Of a stretch of DNA of 64,000 bases, positions 26,391-38,799 are shown piece after piece (position 1 is the first letter of the stretch; every line of letters starts with the position of its first letter). The stretch is from Malus domestica (taxonomy: Eukaryota; Streptophyta; Magnoliopsida; Rosales; Rosaceae). The notes beneath the pieces are model-generated. The model was given only the letters and a program-made list of their open reading frames with translations, searched no databases and had not been told where the DNA came from. Position numbers and translations under genes: made by a program. The stretch is taken from contig NC_091666.1 in NCBI RefSeq assembly GCF_042453785.1, positions 21,906,501 to 21,970,500 of the forward strand, read 5' to 3'.

Positions 26391-26600
26391 ATGGTTTGAA
26401 AACAAAGGTACAAAAAATTCAAATGTACCGTAAACCAAATGTACCAAAAATTCAAATATACCAAAACCAAATGTAACATAAAATCCAAATGCACTAGAAA
26501 ACCAAATGTATCAAGAAACCAAATGTGTCAAAATTTTAAATGTACTGTAAACCAAATGTATTCATGTTATAGGTAACCAAACGTACCGATATAATCCAAT
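26391..26600 (+). repeat. Degenerate short tandem repeat, AACCAAATGTACC-like
   Basis: Roughly a dozen irregular 16-20 bp units share AAACCAAATGTACC or AAATTCAAATGTACC, in AT-rich DNA. Units vary at nearly every position except the ATGTAYC core. Confidence 0.7.
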
Positions 26601-27079
26601 GTACCTGGCAATGAGTTTTTGAACATTCTATTTAATTTACTAATATAAACATTTTAATAAAAAAAAATCTAAATCATCATAATAAGAGATGCATAAAAAT
26701 AGGAGGAAAAAAAAGGTAACATCAATAAAGAAATAATGTGAAGAATAAACTTGTAATAAAATAAAATAAAATGAAACTAAGCACCAAAATTGTAGGGAAA
26801 AATGTTTAATCAATTTTTCAAAAGGAAGAGATGTTTAGTCCCTTAACTATCCCTACTGGCTTAAGTTGTAAAATGTAAAAACAAAAAGGCTGAAAAATTA
26901 AAAATACAAACCAATGGGCCACAACACCACCTACCCCGGTCGGCGACAATAAATAAGGCACAACCCCTGCTGGGGGCAGCTTCTTTTAAGAGGAATAAGA
27001 TGGAGAGAGTATAGGGGAGAGATGGGGATGGAGGAGAGATAAGTGGGAGAGAAATAGGATGGAAAGAGTATGAGGGAGA

Positions 27080-27335
27080 TATGGAAACTGCTATCTTAGT
27101 AAGAAAACAGAGTTTTTAGAGAGAGAGAAATATAGAGAGAGATTGGATTATAAAAAATATGATTTCATTACTTGATAATGTTATTACAAGGAGTATATAT
27201 AGCCTTTGGATTTGTACAACAATACCCTTAATTAACTACAACTAATTACATGTTATACCACAACTAATCTCAACTAACAATTTACTGTTATAACAGACTA
27301 ACATCTTTTGATGATGAGGCATTTGCCTCAGTACA
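27080..27335 (-). repeat. 3' LTR of the 27-kb Copia element
   Basis: In the sense direction it starts TGTACTGAGGCAAATGCC directly after the polypurine tract, and ends CAGTTTCCATA. It includes a GA-rich tract and a TATATA segment. Confidence 0.8.
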
Positions 27336-27728
27336 CCCCCTTAAGCTAATATTAGACTAAGCAAGAGTTCCAATTAGAAGTTTGGACTTCAAGTGACAAA
27401 ACCTGTTTTTGGACAAAGACTTAGTGTAAATATCAGCCAACTGATCTTTACTACAAACAAACTGAACTTTGATGAGATTTGCAAGAACCAACTCTCAGAT
27501 ATAATGATAATCTATTTCAACATGTTTAGTTCTTGCATGAAAAAAAGGATTTGAAGCTAAAGAGATAGCTAAGATATTATCACACCATAAGTTGGGAATA
27601 GAACTAAGAAAGAAACCAATATCATGAAGTATTTTGCATATTCATGTAAGCTCAGCAGCTGTGTGTGCCAAAGATCGATATTCAACTTTTGCGGATGATC
27701 GAGCTACAATAGCTTGTTTCTTTGCACT

Positions 27729-30700
27729 CTAGCTAATTAAGTTTAAACCAAGAAAAATACTGTAACCACTAGTGGATCTACGATCAAACGTGCAGCTTGC
27801 CCAATTTGCATCCGAGTATGCAGTGAGATGAACATTACCTTTCTTAAACCAAATGCCTTGAGAAATTGCACCTTTGAAATATCGAAGAACTCTTTTAGCT
27901 GCTAGCATATGTTGGTCTCTAGGAACATGCATAAATTGGCAAATTTGATTCATTGCAAAGGAGAGATTAGGTCTCGTCCAAGTCAAATATTGAAGACTAC
28001 TAACAATGAACCTGTAATCAGTGGGATTAGACAGAAGAGGACCACTGTGATCAAGCTTGGTGGAACTGAGATAAATGTAGCAAGGCTTAGAACCTTCCAT
28101 ATTTGTCTTTTAAGGAAGATCAAGAAGATACTTGCTTTGGCGAAGAAAGATCCCCTCTAGTGTTCTTTGAACTTTTAGCCCCAAAAAGTAATGCAAAGGC
28201 CCAAAATCTTTAATTGAAAAGATAGCACTTAACTTTTGAATAAAAGATTGACATAAGACAGTATTTGGACCTGTAACAAGGATATCATCTACATATACCA
28301 ACATTATGACCAAGGCAGATCATTTGAAGACAAATAAGGATGCATCTGAAAAGGATTGAACAAAACCAAAAGTGTGTAGAACCTAAAATAACTTGTCAAA
28401 CCAGGCCCTTGGTGCATGTTTTAAGCCATAGAGGGACTTTCTCAATTTACAAACATGATCAGGCATTAAGGAATCAATAAAACCTGCAGTTGCTTTATAT
28501 ACACATCTTCTTTTAAATCAACATGAAGAAAAGCGTTGCTTATACCCAACTGATTTAAGAACCAATTGAATTGAACTGCAAGAGATAGAAGAACCCTTAT
28601 GGTTACTGGTTTAGCTACATGACTAATGTATCTTGATAGTCAATACCAGCTTGTTGATGAAATTCCTTTACAATAAAACGGGCTTTATATGTGTTTATAG
28701 TGCCATCAGGTTTCTTTTTAATTCGAAACACCCACTTACATCCAACAATTTTATGAGAATTTGAGGTAGGAACTAAAGACCATGTACTAGTGGACTACAA
28801 GCATTGAATTCTTTTTGCATTGCAGATCTCTAATGAGCATATTTGGATGCCTACAAGTATGTATTATGAACATATTCAAGATTAGTGGGAAGATGATGTT
28901 TGATTGCTGAATATGCCTTGGGCATGTATATTCTAGCGTTTGATCTGGTGACCATAGGGTGATTATTAACAGTGGTGACAATTGGAGATGAGGAACTAGT
29001 AATAAGGCCACTTGTAACAATCTGAGTAGCTGAAGGAGATTGAGAAGACATATGAGATCCAATGGGAGGACTAGATGCTGAACTAGATGTAGAGTTATCT
29101 TGAGTACCAAAATTATTGCTAGGTTGAGACACAGAGAATTGCATATCAAATACTGAAGAACTGATAGGAGTACTTTAAGCTGATGATAACTTGATGCATT
29201 TGTGAAATGAATAGGTATCTTCATAAAAAATGACATGTCGAGACATGTAAATCCTGCTAGTGTTGGGATTAAGACATCTATAACCTTTATGTTGTAGACT
29301 GTAGCCAAGAAACACACAAGGTACATTCTTGGGATCCAATTTGGAATGAATATAAGGCTTGAGCTTGGGTCATGGAAAGCAGCTGCAACCGAAAACTTTA
29401 AGTCGTGAATAGTCAGAAGACTTGTGAAAGAGTAACTCCTATGGAGACTTTGATATCCTAGAAATAGGAAACCTGTTGATCAAATATAAAGTTGTGGAAA
29501 ATGCTTCCACCCAATAAAATAAAGGAACCTTGAAGGCAACAAGTAGGGTTCTTGCAGTTTCAATAAGATGTATGTGTTTTCTCCCAGCACAACCATTTTG
29601 TTTAGGAGTATGTGGACAACTCAGCTAATAAAGAATACCATGAGTGCTGAGAAAAGAATTGAAAGCATTGGAAGTGAATTCACCCCCTGAATCTGAACGC
29701 AATGTCTTTATTTTATTACCAAGAGAGTTTTCTACATAAGACTTGAATACAACAAAGGTATGAAAAGCTTTAGACTTAGATTTTAAAGGAAAGAGCCAGC
29801 TATACTTGCTATAGTCATCAACAGTAACATGTAATAGTTGAAACCACTAAGTGAAATCCTTAAAGCAGGACCCCACAAATCACAATGAATCAACTCTAAA
29901 CATTGTGTAGATACATATCTAGTAGTATTGAAGGGAAGTTTGTGATTCTTAGCAAGAACACAATCAGTACAAAAGAAATCAACAATAGACTTTCCTTGTA
30001 ATGCTACTTTATTTTTAGACAATATCCTTCTAAAGATGGATGTTGAGGGATGTCCCAATCTTTTGTGCCAAACTTTGACAGGAGCTTTGACACTTATTAA
30101 GGCTGAAGGAAATGAAGAGGGTGTACTGGATGGTTGAAAGGGATAAAAGCCATCTTTAACTAGTTATCGCAAAAGCATTTTTCCCAAAATACGATCATTA
30201 ACAATGGATCCATCAGGGTCAAGAGTTAATGCACAATTATTGTGTTTCATGTGAAGAACATGTAAGACATTACTCAGTTTAAAGGAACCATGAAGAGTAT
30301 TCAAAGAGGAATAACCAACATAAGAAATGGACAAACCCTTACCATTGACCAACATGAGAAATTGACAAACCTTTACCATCGTCAATGTAAACCTTGTTTT
30401 CACCAGTATATAGAGATGGTGCTGAGATATTTGGGATATCATTTGTGATATGAGAGGTGGCACAAGAGTCAATCAACCAAGATGGATTAGACTTGGAAGA
30501 GTAGGGAGCACAGAAAGCAGTCAATTTTGCAGGTGGTACTCTTCCAAAGATCTCACAGTTTATGCGATCAAAGCAATCAATTGCTTCGTGACTAGTGGAT
30601 CCATAAATTTGACAAGGAACTTTAGAACCTGTGTGAGTTGAAAAGTTCTGATAATTGCCACGAGAGCCTTAATAATTACCATGAGAATAGTTGCCTCGAT

Positions 30701-31040
30701 TATTGCCTTGATAGTTGTTATGATTGAAATTTCCTCGATTGTTCCCTCTGTTGGTGTTGTAGCCTCGATTATTATGACCTCGATTAGAATTGTGCTTGAA
30801 TGAGTTTTGCAGTGGCTGATTTTGAGTAACAAAGACTTGTGGAGAAGTATGGAGAAGAGGTGCCTGAGACTGCATAAAGGAAACTTGAAATGGCTTAGTA
30901 GTGGTGGATGATATGGATCGTTTTATGCGAGCCATATAGATCTCCTTTGTAAGAAGCAATCCATGACGTTCATAAAGAGAGGTAGATGAGAGATGAAGCA
31001 TAATCGAGTCAATGAATGACTTAAATTCATCAAGCAAACC
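27729..31040 (-). pseudogene. Copia gag-pol relic
   Basis: Pieces in sense order: a gag C-terminal Asn/Gly-rich segment (30669-31040); a zinc knuckle near 30600 whose second Cys is Tyr (CQIYGSTSHEAIDC); protease SWLIDSCATSHIT near 30480, where the catalytic D-S-G is D-S-C; integrase zinc-binding and core start (29783-30058; GHPS and FFCTDC...HCDLWGP); RT with YVDDILVTG (28110-28313); and the RT-RNase H connection with YSDANWASC and DRRSTSG (27729-28100). Several stops and frame changes separate them. No intact enzyme remains, so any movement would need proteins from elsewhere. The family is clear; the lineage is not assigned. Confidence 0.88.
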
Positions 31041-31760
31041 ATGAAGAGTTGTTGCAATTAAGTCCGATCAAAGACAATAGATTCAATGGTTGTGAGAGAG
31101 TCATAGATTTCTTTGATTTGTTTTAGGTACTCAAAGATCAATTGAGAGCCTTTTTGAACTGATTGAAGATGAGATCGTAGTTTATGAATGTGAGCATCCA
31201 ATACACCACCAAATCGTTGCTCAGGTTTGATCTAGAGATTACGCGATGATGAAACACCAATAGTGAAGGGAATAATCTCCTTAAACAATGTAGAGTTTAA
31301 CAAAAAAAAGTAGGTTTTGATCTTTTTCATACCATGATTCAAAGATAGGGTTGAGAGAGCGATCAGGCAAGAGCGGCGATGAACATGGTTTAGTGCCGTC
31401 AATGAGGCTGATGAGCTTACATCAATGGAGAACAGGTCCAAACAAGGCACGCCATGGAAGGTAGTTCAATTGTTTCAGCTTGATCAGAACCATACTACCT
31501 ATTTTGAATCGTCAAAGAGGTATAAGAATTCGATGTCGGAGAAATTCCAGAAATTCCAGAAAAATTAGGGTTTGGCAATGTCTGTTCAATCGGAGAAGAT
31601 GATTCCGAGGGTAATGCCATGACTAATAGAGATCAAATCAATGCTCAAAACATAAATTGTAGGTACGAATTCAGAGAAAATGAGAGAAAATCAATGAACA
31701 TTCATCAATTTGAACAACAGAAGAGGATCGATCGTCGTGAGGTAGAGAGACGTGATACCA

Positions 31761-31833
31761 TATTGAAACTACTATCTTCGTGAGTAAGAAAACTAAGTTT
31801 TTAGAGAGAGAGAGAGAAAGAGAGAGAGATTGG
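31761..31833 (-). repeat. Truncated 5' LTR of the 27-kb Copia element
   Basis: About 73 bases match the sense 3' end of the LTR at 27080 (GAAACTRCTATCTTMG..., GTTTTTAGAGAGAGAG, GAGATTGGA). Similarity then stops and unrelated sequence begins. Confidence 0.85.
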
Positions 31834-34249
31834 AAGAGAGAGAAATAGATTGGGCACTTCATCCCATTTCTAGCTATTTTTTTATATTTTATATTTCTTT
31901 TTTTGCTAGAAATATATTAAATTAGTTATTTTATTTCATTATTTTAGTCAAACGATAGATTTTGTTAGATTAGCCACTAACAGAGTTTGAACTCATGCCG
32001 TCATGCAAGGACTAACACCTTTCCACCAATGTGGTAAAGTGTTGCTTGCATATTAAATTACTTTTAAATAGGGTTTTAAAAGTCTTTTGATAAATGGTTA
32101 AATATGTCATTAATTTTTTTATTAACAGGTGGATGGAGAAATAGGATATGTGTGTGGCTTTATCAACACTTGAAAAACAAAATAGCAAAATATGATTCGT
32201 GCGAAATTACATTAATGTTGATGATTTTGCTTTGTAATATAAGAACAAATTGTTTTTTCACCCTATTTTGGTTGACAAAGAAAATTTTGTTAATATATAG
32301 TTTAGATATGAAAAGATGCTTGAAATGCAACCCTAAAAGTTATTTTTTTCACCGGTAAAAATTTGTCACAAAGACGGTAGGTGCAATAAACTACCGTATT
32401 AGGACACACACAATGTAATTACTAGCAAACGAGATCACGTCAAAATCATTGTTGACAAACGAGGCCACATCACTCGCTTACCAAGAGTTAAGTAAGGTGG
32501 GGCCACCACATATCTAGCCAAATAAGGTTGTGCCACCACAAATCGGACTTCCACTATGAAGATTAGTTGTAGAAGGTGGATCCTACCCACCAAGAATAAG
32601 AAAACCAACTCAAAGTCATATATCTAGAGCTAAAAATCAAGGGAAAAGGGCTTGGGAAAGGTAAATCTCTATTTTTAGGCAGAGGCTCCACCAAAGACAT
32701 GAAAAATGGTTTCCACAAAATGGTGGGGGAGAATAGGTGTTGGGCAACACCAATAAAATGGAGAAAAAGGGGAAAAGTGGAAGGGGCGCCAAAGCATCGG
32801 TCAAGAGGAAATGGAGGGGGGGATGGGAGTAAGGGCTCTATGGGCTAGGAGGGGGGGTTAAGATGAGGGCGAGAGATGATGCCACTGTCCTCAAGCCGGA
32901 GTAAGGGGTCAACAAGTATGGTTTGTTGCAGATCTAGAGGGAATTTTTTTTTGGGGGGGGGGAAGGGGGGTTGTTGGGCCGCAGTTTTAAGAGATACACA
33001 TAGTTAACTTGAGGGTGATCTTTATTGAATGTCATTAAGTAGGAAAAACATTTGATATAGTGGTCATAGCCAATAAGCAGTTGTAAACACGAAAATTCTG
33101 TAACGAATGAAACGAGAACACGTGTACAAAGTAGATTTGTATTGATTTGAATTTGTAGGTTACAATCTCTGTTTACAATTTTCCTCCGAGTCAGTCTTCA
33201 AATTTAATGTAGATGCGTAATTGTTGATCCAAGGGTCACGGTGACTTGATCTCGGACGAACAGTTGAACGATTGCTTTAAGTTTTAAGCTTGAAAACAAC
33301 GTATGGATGATCTTCACCTCAAGGGTGAGGCAAGGGGTAGTGTTTAATGCGGGATTTCGTTGCTTCAAGGTCTTGGCGACTTGATCTTGAAATGAACATT
33401 GCTACAAGTTTATAAGCTTGCAACAAAGTCTTGAAGGAATCGGCACGCGTGCTTGTTGATTCTTCAAGGAAGTGTTTTGGCTTTGGTCGAGAGAAAACTT
33501 TAGCTTTAATTGAATGTTCTTTGAAGAGAGCTTTGGTAGTGTATTAGTCTTCAAAGGTTTGGCAGAGGTTCTTCTGTGTAGAGATTTTTTGACCCTTTAC
33601 GCTTGTGGGAGGACCTTGTATTTGTAGGCTTGCTTTTGAGATGATTTTAGACATGTTTTGTGTCTTAATTTCAGCCACTATACTCCCTTGGCCGAATTTA
33701 AGGATCTTGTTGCCTATTTTGTGAGCAATCTTCAATTCTTACTTGTTTTATGAAAATGTTAAGCTTTCTTTACCATTTTAGGATCAATTTGGATTCCCTA
33801 GCCGAATTTAAGGGGAATTCTCCCTTATTGCCGAATTTTGGGGAAGTTTTATACTTCCTTTGCTTGACTTGTGCCACACGTCATTAATGACTTGTCAATT
33901 TGTGATGAGTCATATGCCATGTGAAGCTTTGCAATGCATCATTTATATGCAATGAAATTTACATGTACAACAATTACCATCTTGTGTATTTGTTGTACAC
34001 ACTTACATGCTTATTTTTCCACCCACTTTATATGTAGAAGAATAGAGTCTCACATCGGATATAAAACAAAATAATATATATATATTTCATACGTGGGAGG
34101 TTCGTTAATGTTACTGGGACTTTGCGATAAAATTCTACACCTACTAATAATCATATCAATGATGTTGGCAATCAGTCATACTGAGCCAAAACATTTGAGT
34201 TTTCCATGATACAATCAAGTAATGATAAGTAATTTAGTATTGTATCAAT
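31834..34249. other. Unassigned intergenic DNA with G-rich runs and LTR-like sequence
   Basis: No gene was recognised. A G-rich strand at about 32815-32970 has several G4-G10 runs. The part from about 33090 to 34130 contains a TCTCACATCGGATATAAA block and duplicated TGACTTGATCT segments, which suggests an old LTR, but no borders or coding domains were found. Confidence 0.4.
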
Positions 34250-36655
34250 TACAAGTAGTCGGGTGACGCATTTCTCAAGTCCACTCAAGAAGTCATCAAG
34301 TTGCCTTTAAAGTTTTTTGTCAAACTTGGTAATTTTTAGAAATAGTTGGAATTTTCCGACGAGTCGGGGTAGCTGGCCGCCATGTGCGGCGGCACGTGGA
34401 CCGAGACCCCCCACCTGCCCTTCCTAGACTAATTTGGATATCATGATTCCATATGTGAAGTTCGATTGACGGAATCTCATCGTATGACTATAGTTTGGAT
34501 AGAGATCGCCGCTTGGACCTTAAGTGAATCGACGATCCGATTGTTGGATCGTCACCAAACTTTAATACATTATAGTACATAATATTTGAGGACACTAGGA
34601 AGTTATGGATTGGGAATCCGACATACGGATCTTCCCGAATTGGATTTGTAAGTTCGTAAAATAAAATGTTGACCACCACTGGAAATTGTGATTGGCGGAG
34701 ATCCGACCGTTGGATCATGGTGAGATTTTAGTATGATGTTCTATGAGTATAATGAGAACCTTAGCAAGTTACGGATTCGAAATCCGAAGTGCGGATCTTT
34801 CGGATCGAATTACGTAGAGTTGTGGACCTTACCGTTGACCGAGAGTTGACTTTTGGTCAACATGTCTCGAAACGTTCTAGATGCTAGAATTGGTACTACG
34901 GGAGACTAAGTGAAGTCTAGTGGACCCACATTGGTTAGTGAGTGACTTGAATATATGGGATAGGGTTATTACCTTAATTTCTTATATTAGTATCCGTTGT
35001 GAATATGATTTGGTTTTATAAATGTAATTTCTATTAAAAAGTGATTTTTATATATTTAGCCATAGACCTATGTTTATTAAACATGATTTGGCTTGTGTAC
35101 TGATGATGGTTGTGATATATGTGGGTTTAATTATCTTTTTAGCAATGTGAATGATGTGTATGACTATTGTTATGACAATGTGAGCCTGGAATCTTATTAG
35201 AAGTATGCTGTAGAACTTTTATGCTTGTATGACAAGATAGTTAGTAGTCATGAGAAGTTGATAGAGCATGTGCCTATATCGTAAATCATAGGGGTTGAGG
35301 TAAGGGTAGATTGTGTGTTGACTTGACTGCACCATGTAACAGAGGTACATGGATAGTCTTGCTTAGTATATCTACGATGGGGGACCATACGTACTTCAGG
35401 GGTGATCATGCTTGGTATATCGATGATGGATGAACACCGTCTGCATGATTAGACTATGCTTATGGTACTGCTTGGTATATCTGCGATGGGGGACCATACG
35501 CATTCTAGGAGTGGTCATGCTTGGTATATCTGCGATGGGTAATCACTACCTAGAGCTACGGAATACAGTCCTGCTTAGTATAACCGTAATGGGGGACTGT
35601 TAGGGGTGATTATGCTTGGTATATCCGCGATGGGTGATCACTGTCTATATTATTAGATTATGTATATGGTTCTGCTTGATATATTCGTGATGGGGGACCA
35701 TATGTATTCAGGAGTGATCATGCTTGGTATATTCGTGATGGGTGATCACTGCCTGCACGATGAGATTATGCCTATGGTTCTGCTTGGTATATCCGCGATG
35801 GGGGATCATATGCATTTTAGAGAGGTTGATGATTAGTTGTACTTGGTATATTTCGATAAGCGATCATAATTTAGTTTGGATTCTGTTGAGTTGTCTGGAA
35901 TCCCTACTCTTGCTCATTTCCATAAGTTAGACTAGAACTCTGGATTCGAGTGAATGAGAATTACCCACAATAGACCTTGTGAATATAAATTATAATTATC
36001 ATATTATTACTTGGAATCCAGGCAGGGAATTATGTAGAATTCCTTTATTAAATTTCGTGCACTGATATGTGATTTGGTTGACTGATTAACATAATTAAAT
36101 GTTAATATCGTGTCTTCTTGATTCATGGAATGGGTTACTTGAGGTGTTTGTGGAATGATGTTGAATATGATTGTTATTAATACAATTAGATCAATGATCA
36201 ATGCGACTAAAGAATACTATTGTGCTTTGTTGGTTCTTTGATATGTTACACTCTATGAATTCCGATTTTATGTTGAAACCATATGGTTTATATGATGAAT
36301 GAAATAGAAACCTTGATTGTCATGTGGATTCGTTATGTAGCTTGAATCAAATAATTCATGCTTGTTAAGTCCATATGTTTAATTCAGGAATATTATGCCT
36401 TTCGGCTTGAACAGACTGTGATATATGTCGAGTTGTAGCAAAGGACGAACTACGAATGACTTGATCCCTATTGAGGGTACGTAGGTAGTCTAACGAGGAG
36501 GTTAGATGCAACCATAAAGTATACGAAAAATTACTTTGCGATCCTATTTTCGAGTTATGCTTTTCCTTATCCCAAAGGCAGGGAAAGTTAGAGATACTAG
36601 TATTTGGTGACGTTACGTGTCGATCCTGGACATATGTCGGGATCGGGGTGTGACA
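34250..36655 (+). mobile_element. Partial Gypsy LTR, type B, plus orientation
   Basis: The right end reads GGGATCGGGGTGTGACA, matching the sense 3' end of the LTRs at 50.8 and 57.4 kb (GGGACGGGGTGTGTCA). The middle shares several blocks with those LTRs in the same order: GACGATCCGA-TGTTGGAT, GGATTGGGAATCCGA, GGAGATCCGACCGTTGGAT and GGATCTTTCGGATCGAA. The left end is homologous to the end of the type D fragment, and the true 5' terminus is missing. No polypurine tract or coding sequence adjoins it, so it is a truncated, probably solo, LTR. Its 3' part holds a hairpin array. Confidence 0.8.
35352..35862 (+). repeat. Tandem array of hairpins with conserved loop and covarying arms
   Basis: Nine units plus a degenerate tenth share a core TGCTTGGTATATC-NGCGATGGG. 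Each core is bracketed by short arms that differ between units yet pair with each other: TATGGT/ACCATA (35462-35497 region), ACAGTCC/GGACTGT (35565-35600), ATATGGTTC/GGACCATAT (35664-35703), AGTGATCA/TGATCACT (35713-35749), GGTG/CACC (35401-35438). The cores recur at intervals of about 60 bp, alternating with variable spacers. Confidence 0.9.
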
Positions 36656-37527
36656 ATTTAATATTTTGTAATAGACTAGTAGTGTATGGATGTTTGTTTA
36701 TTAGACTTTTATTTTCGAGTGTAGATGTAGTACTTAAACAACAAATGTGTTTTAATGTTTTGAAGTAATATTTATGTGGCAATGTGTGGTATGTGCAAAT
36801 TTAAGAAAAAAAAAATATTTTTTTTAATGGGTCATAACGGGTTGGGTCACTTTACCCATTTGGTAAAGTGAGCTAACCTGTTAAGGATCCGTTAAGATAA
36901 CATGTGTGACACGACACGACCCGTTAAGATAAAATGTGTTATACGAAAACGACAAACACGACCCGTTTGCCAGGCCTAGTAAATCTCACCAGGAACCACA
37001 GAGAAGTTGAACGTTTTGCCAAAGAGGAGCAGCAACCGAAATAAAACCAAGAAGTATAATCGAACGATGGAAATGGAACCCAAAGGAATTTCCAGAGATC
37101 CGAAGCGAACCATTCCAGGATGATCGACACGTGGCAAGAGAATGGTGGACGCTTGGGCAAAGAAAAGCAGTGAAAATGAGAAGAGAAAGCGACCCAAACA
37201 ACACCGCCTGTGCACTGTTAGTGAAAGGGTTGCAAAATGGTCAGAAGAAATCAGAACACAAAGGAAGCGAAGGGCATTTCCGCCCGTGCACGTTTAATGA
37301 ACAGTGCTTTTTCCACCGGGTTTGAGTATGGATAAAATGTAAGCAAAATGATTGAAATTACAAAGGTGACTGTTTAAGCATATCACTTATTGATGGACTA
37401 CAAGCGCATCTTGGCAAACTCTAATTAAGCACTCCATGAAGCGGAACATATTGGAACACCATTCTAAGTAATTCCCCACATACCAAAACTCATAATACTA
37501 AATATATATATATTAACAACCACAAAT
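36656..37527. other. Intergenic DNA with a dispersed-repeat fragment
   Basis: 36829-36980 carries repeated ACCCGTTAAGATAA and GACACGACACGACCCG motifs ending in GTTTGCCAGGCCTAG, a dispersed plant repeat style. 36980-37320 is GC-richer, with a CACGTGGC motif near 37128, and open frames on both strands that are not recognisable. No gene is called. Confidence 0.4.
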
Positions 37528-38085
37528 TTACCAACACTCATAGAACTTGATATCCACCTTGAGCCTGAAGTAGACTTCACCTTCATATGAATCCGTGTCT
37601 ATGGTTGCAACTCCCCGGTGCATGAAAAAGTCCCCGGTGCCACCCACGACGGATATCTCCCTATATTTAATCAAAATGGGGTCGGCTCCGATGAAATTTA
37701 TTGTGCCTTGGTAGTCTGTGCTGTTTAGATAAAATGAGAAGCCAAGCCAAGCAGTGAATGTGTTCTTTGTATCATACATGTACATCCCTTGTGCCCTGCC
37801 CACAGGCTTGGAGTGCAGATTGTTGTCGAGGGTAATGGGGTCATCGAAAACCGCTATGTTCCCGAAATGAAAATTCGGTGCCAAGATGGTTAGGTTGGAT
37901 CCTTGAGGGGCTGCCACAATCGCAGATGTAGCATTGGCAGCATTTTTTCCATTGTAGATAATGTCATGGAAGAATAGCACCAAGTGCTTGCATGGTTTGT
38001 ACTTGTCTTTGTGTTTTGGGAAGGCTGAAGATATAGCGAGGAACATGAAGAAGAATATTAGAACCGAGGAACTTCTTGCTTCCAT
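37528..38085 (-). CDS. Dirigent family protein
   Basis: A single exon encodes 185 residues. The start chosen (MEARSSSVL) opens a classic signal peptide of about 23 residues with hydrophobic core [13 protein letters not shown] further upstream in-frame ATG would only add a non-secretory leader. The mature part is a full dirigent barrel: [39 protein letters not shown], the [13 protein letters not shown] block, and the C-terminal [19 protein letters not shown] and NST sequons suggest N-glycosylation. Dirigent proteins act in the apoplast, holding phenoxy radicals so that coupling (lignans, related phenolics) is stereospecific, or assist related cyclisations. The substrate here cannot be told. 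A truncated paralogue of equal length lies at 61.1 kb in the same orientation. Apparently intact. Confidence 0.93.
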   Translation of the reverse strand: MEARSSSVLIFFFMFLAISSAFPKHKDKYKPCKHLVLFFHDIIYNGKNAANATSAIVAAPQGSNLTILAPNFHFGNIAVFDDPITLDNNLHSKPVGRAQGMYMYDTKNTFTAWLGFSFYLNSTDYQGTINFIGADPILIKYREISVVGGTGDFFMHRGVATIDTDSYEGEVYFRLKVDIKFYECW

Positions 38086-38206
38086 TGTGGGATATGCAAA
38101 GAAGACCAGATGCAAAGAGAGAAACAAAAAGGAGAGGAATACTTCAAGCTCGGTAAAATGAGCTTTTGTTATTGCTCTACTTGTGAGTTTGCAATCTGTC
38201 CGAGTC

Positions 38207-38214
38207 TTTTTATA
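38207..38214 (-). promoter_or_regulatory. TATA box of the 37.5-kb dirigent gene
   Basis: On the minus strand TATAAAAA lies about 120 bases before the start codon, giving a leader of some 90 bases. Position and sequence are typical for a plant TATA promoter. Confidence 0.7.
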
Positions 38215-38518
38215 AGCACTTGGAAGCTTCAAAATCTAAAAAGCTAAAATTAAATTAATTATATATATATTGTTGTTTACTGTATGAATGGAGATGAGGA
38301 TTCCAAGCTTCTCTTAATAGACTTTTCCTCTTATTGTCGGTTTGCTTGTCACCCACTGCCACTACAATAACCTTATAATATAATATAATATAATGTACAT
38401 CACCAAGAAAATGACCCAGGTGTTTTTATATGTAGTGATTAAAGTTCCTAAATAGGAATTTTCAATTATTACTAGTACTAGGTAGATAATACACGAATGG
38501 TTATCTTTTTTTTCTTCA

Positions 38519-38642
38519 TGGTAATGTTAGGTAGATCAAATTTGTAAATTAAATGATGTGTCACCAATAAGAAATAAGCACGTTAATCAACAATTAAATA
38601 ATAATTCAATTATTAACTTTCATATCATTTGGTTTACAAAAT
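38519..38642 (+). mobile_element. MITE, family M2, right end missing
   Basis: Starts TGGTAATGTTAGGTAGA and shares the body of the M2 family (AAATGATGTGTCACCAATAAG, AAATAAGCACGTTAATCAAC). Its right terminal repeat is replaced by the next copy. Confidence 0.75.
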
Positions 38643-38644
38643 GA

Positions 38645-38799
38645 ATAATGCTAGGAAGACCAAATTTGCAAACCAAAATGATGTGGTTGTTGATGATTGA
38701 ATTATTACTTAAACGTTGATTAACATGCTTATTTCTTAGTGATGACACATTATTTGGTTTGTAAATTTGATTTAAAATTTTGGTCTTTCTAGTATTATG
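38645..38799 (-). mobile_element. MITE, family M2, inverted neighbour
   Basis: Ends AATAATGCTAGGAAGACCAAATTTG and TTTGGTCTTTCTAGTATTAT are inverted repeats. The body matches the adjacent copy in reverse, so the two lie in opposite orientation, and one probably inserted into or recombined with the other. Confidence 0.75.

Larger units (their letters stand above)
27080..31833 (-). mobile_element. Copia LTR retrotransposon, 5' LTR truncated
   Basis: The element runs on the minus strand. A 3' LTR lies at 27080-27335, preceded in the sense direction by a polypurine tract CTTAAGGGGG (27336-27345). A primer-binding site TGGTATCACG at 31751-31760 abuts a 5' LTR relic. The order gag, protease, integrase, RT, RNase H identifies Copia. 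The 5' LTR retains only its terminal 70-odd bases next to the primer-binding site, so the element has lost its promoter. Confidence 0.9.

Noticed and set aside
35340..35870. CRISPR-like array (regular repeats with variable parts)
   Set aside because: Plant nuclear DNA with no cas genes. The variable parts are arms that pair with each other, and the unit lies in an LTR.
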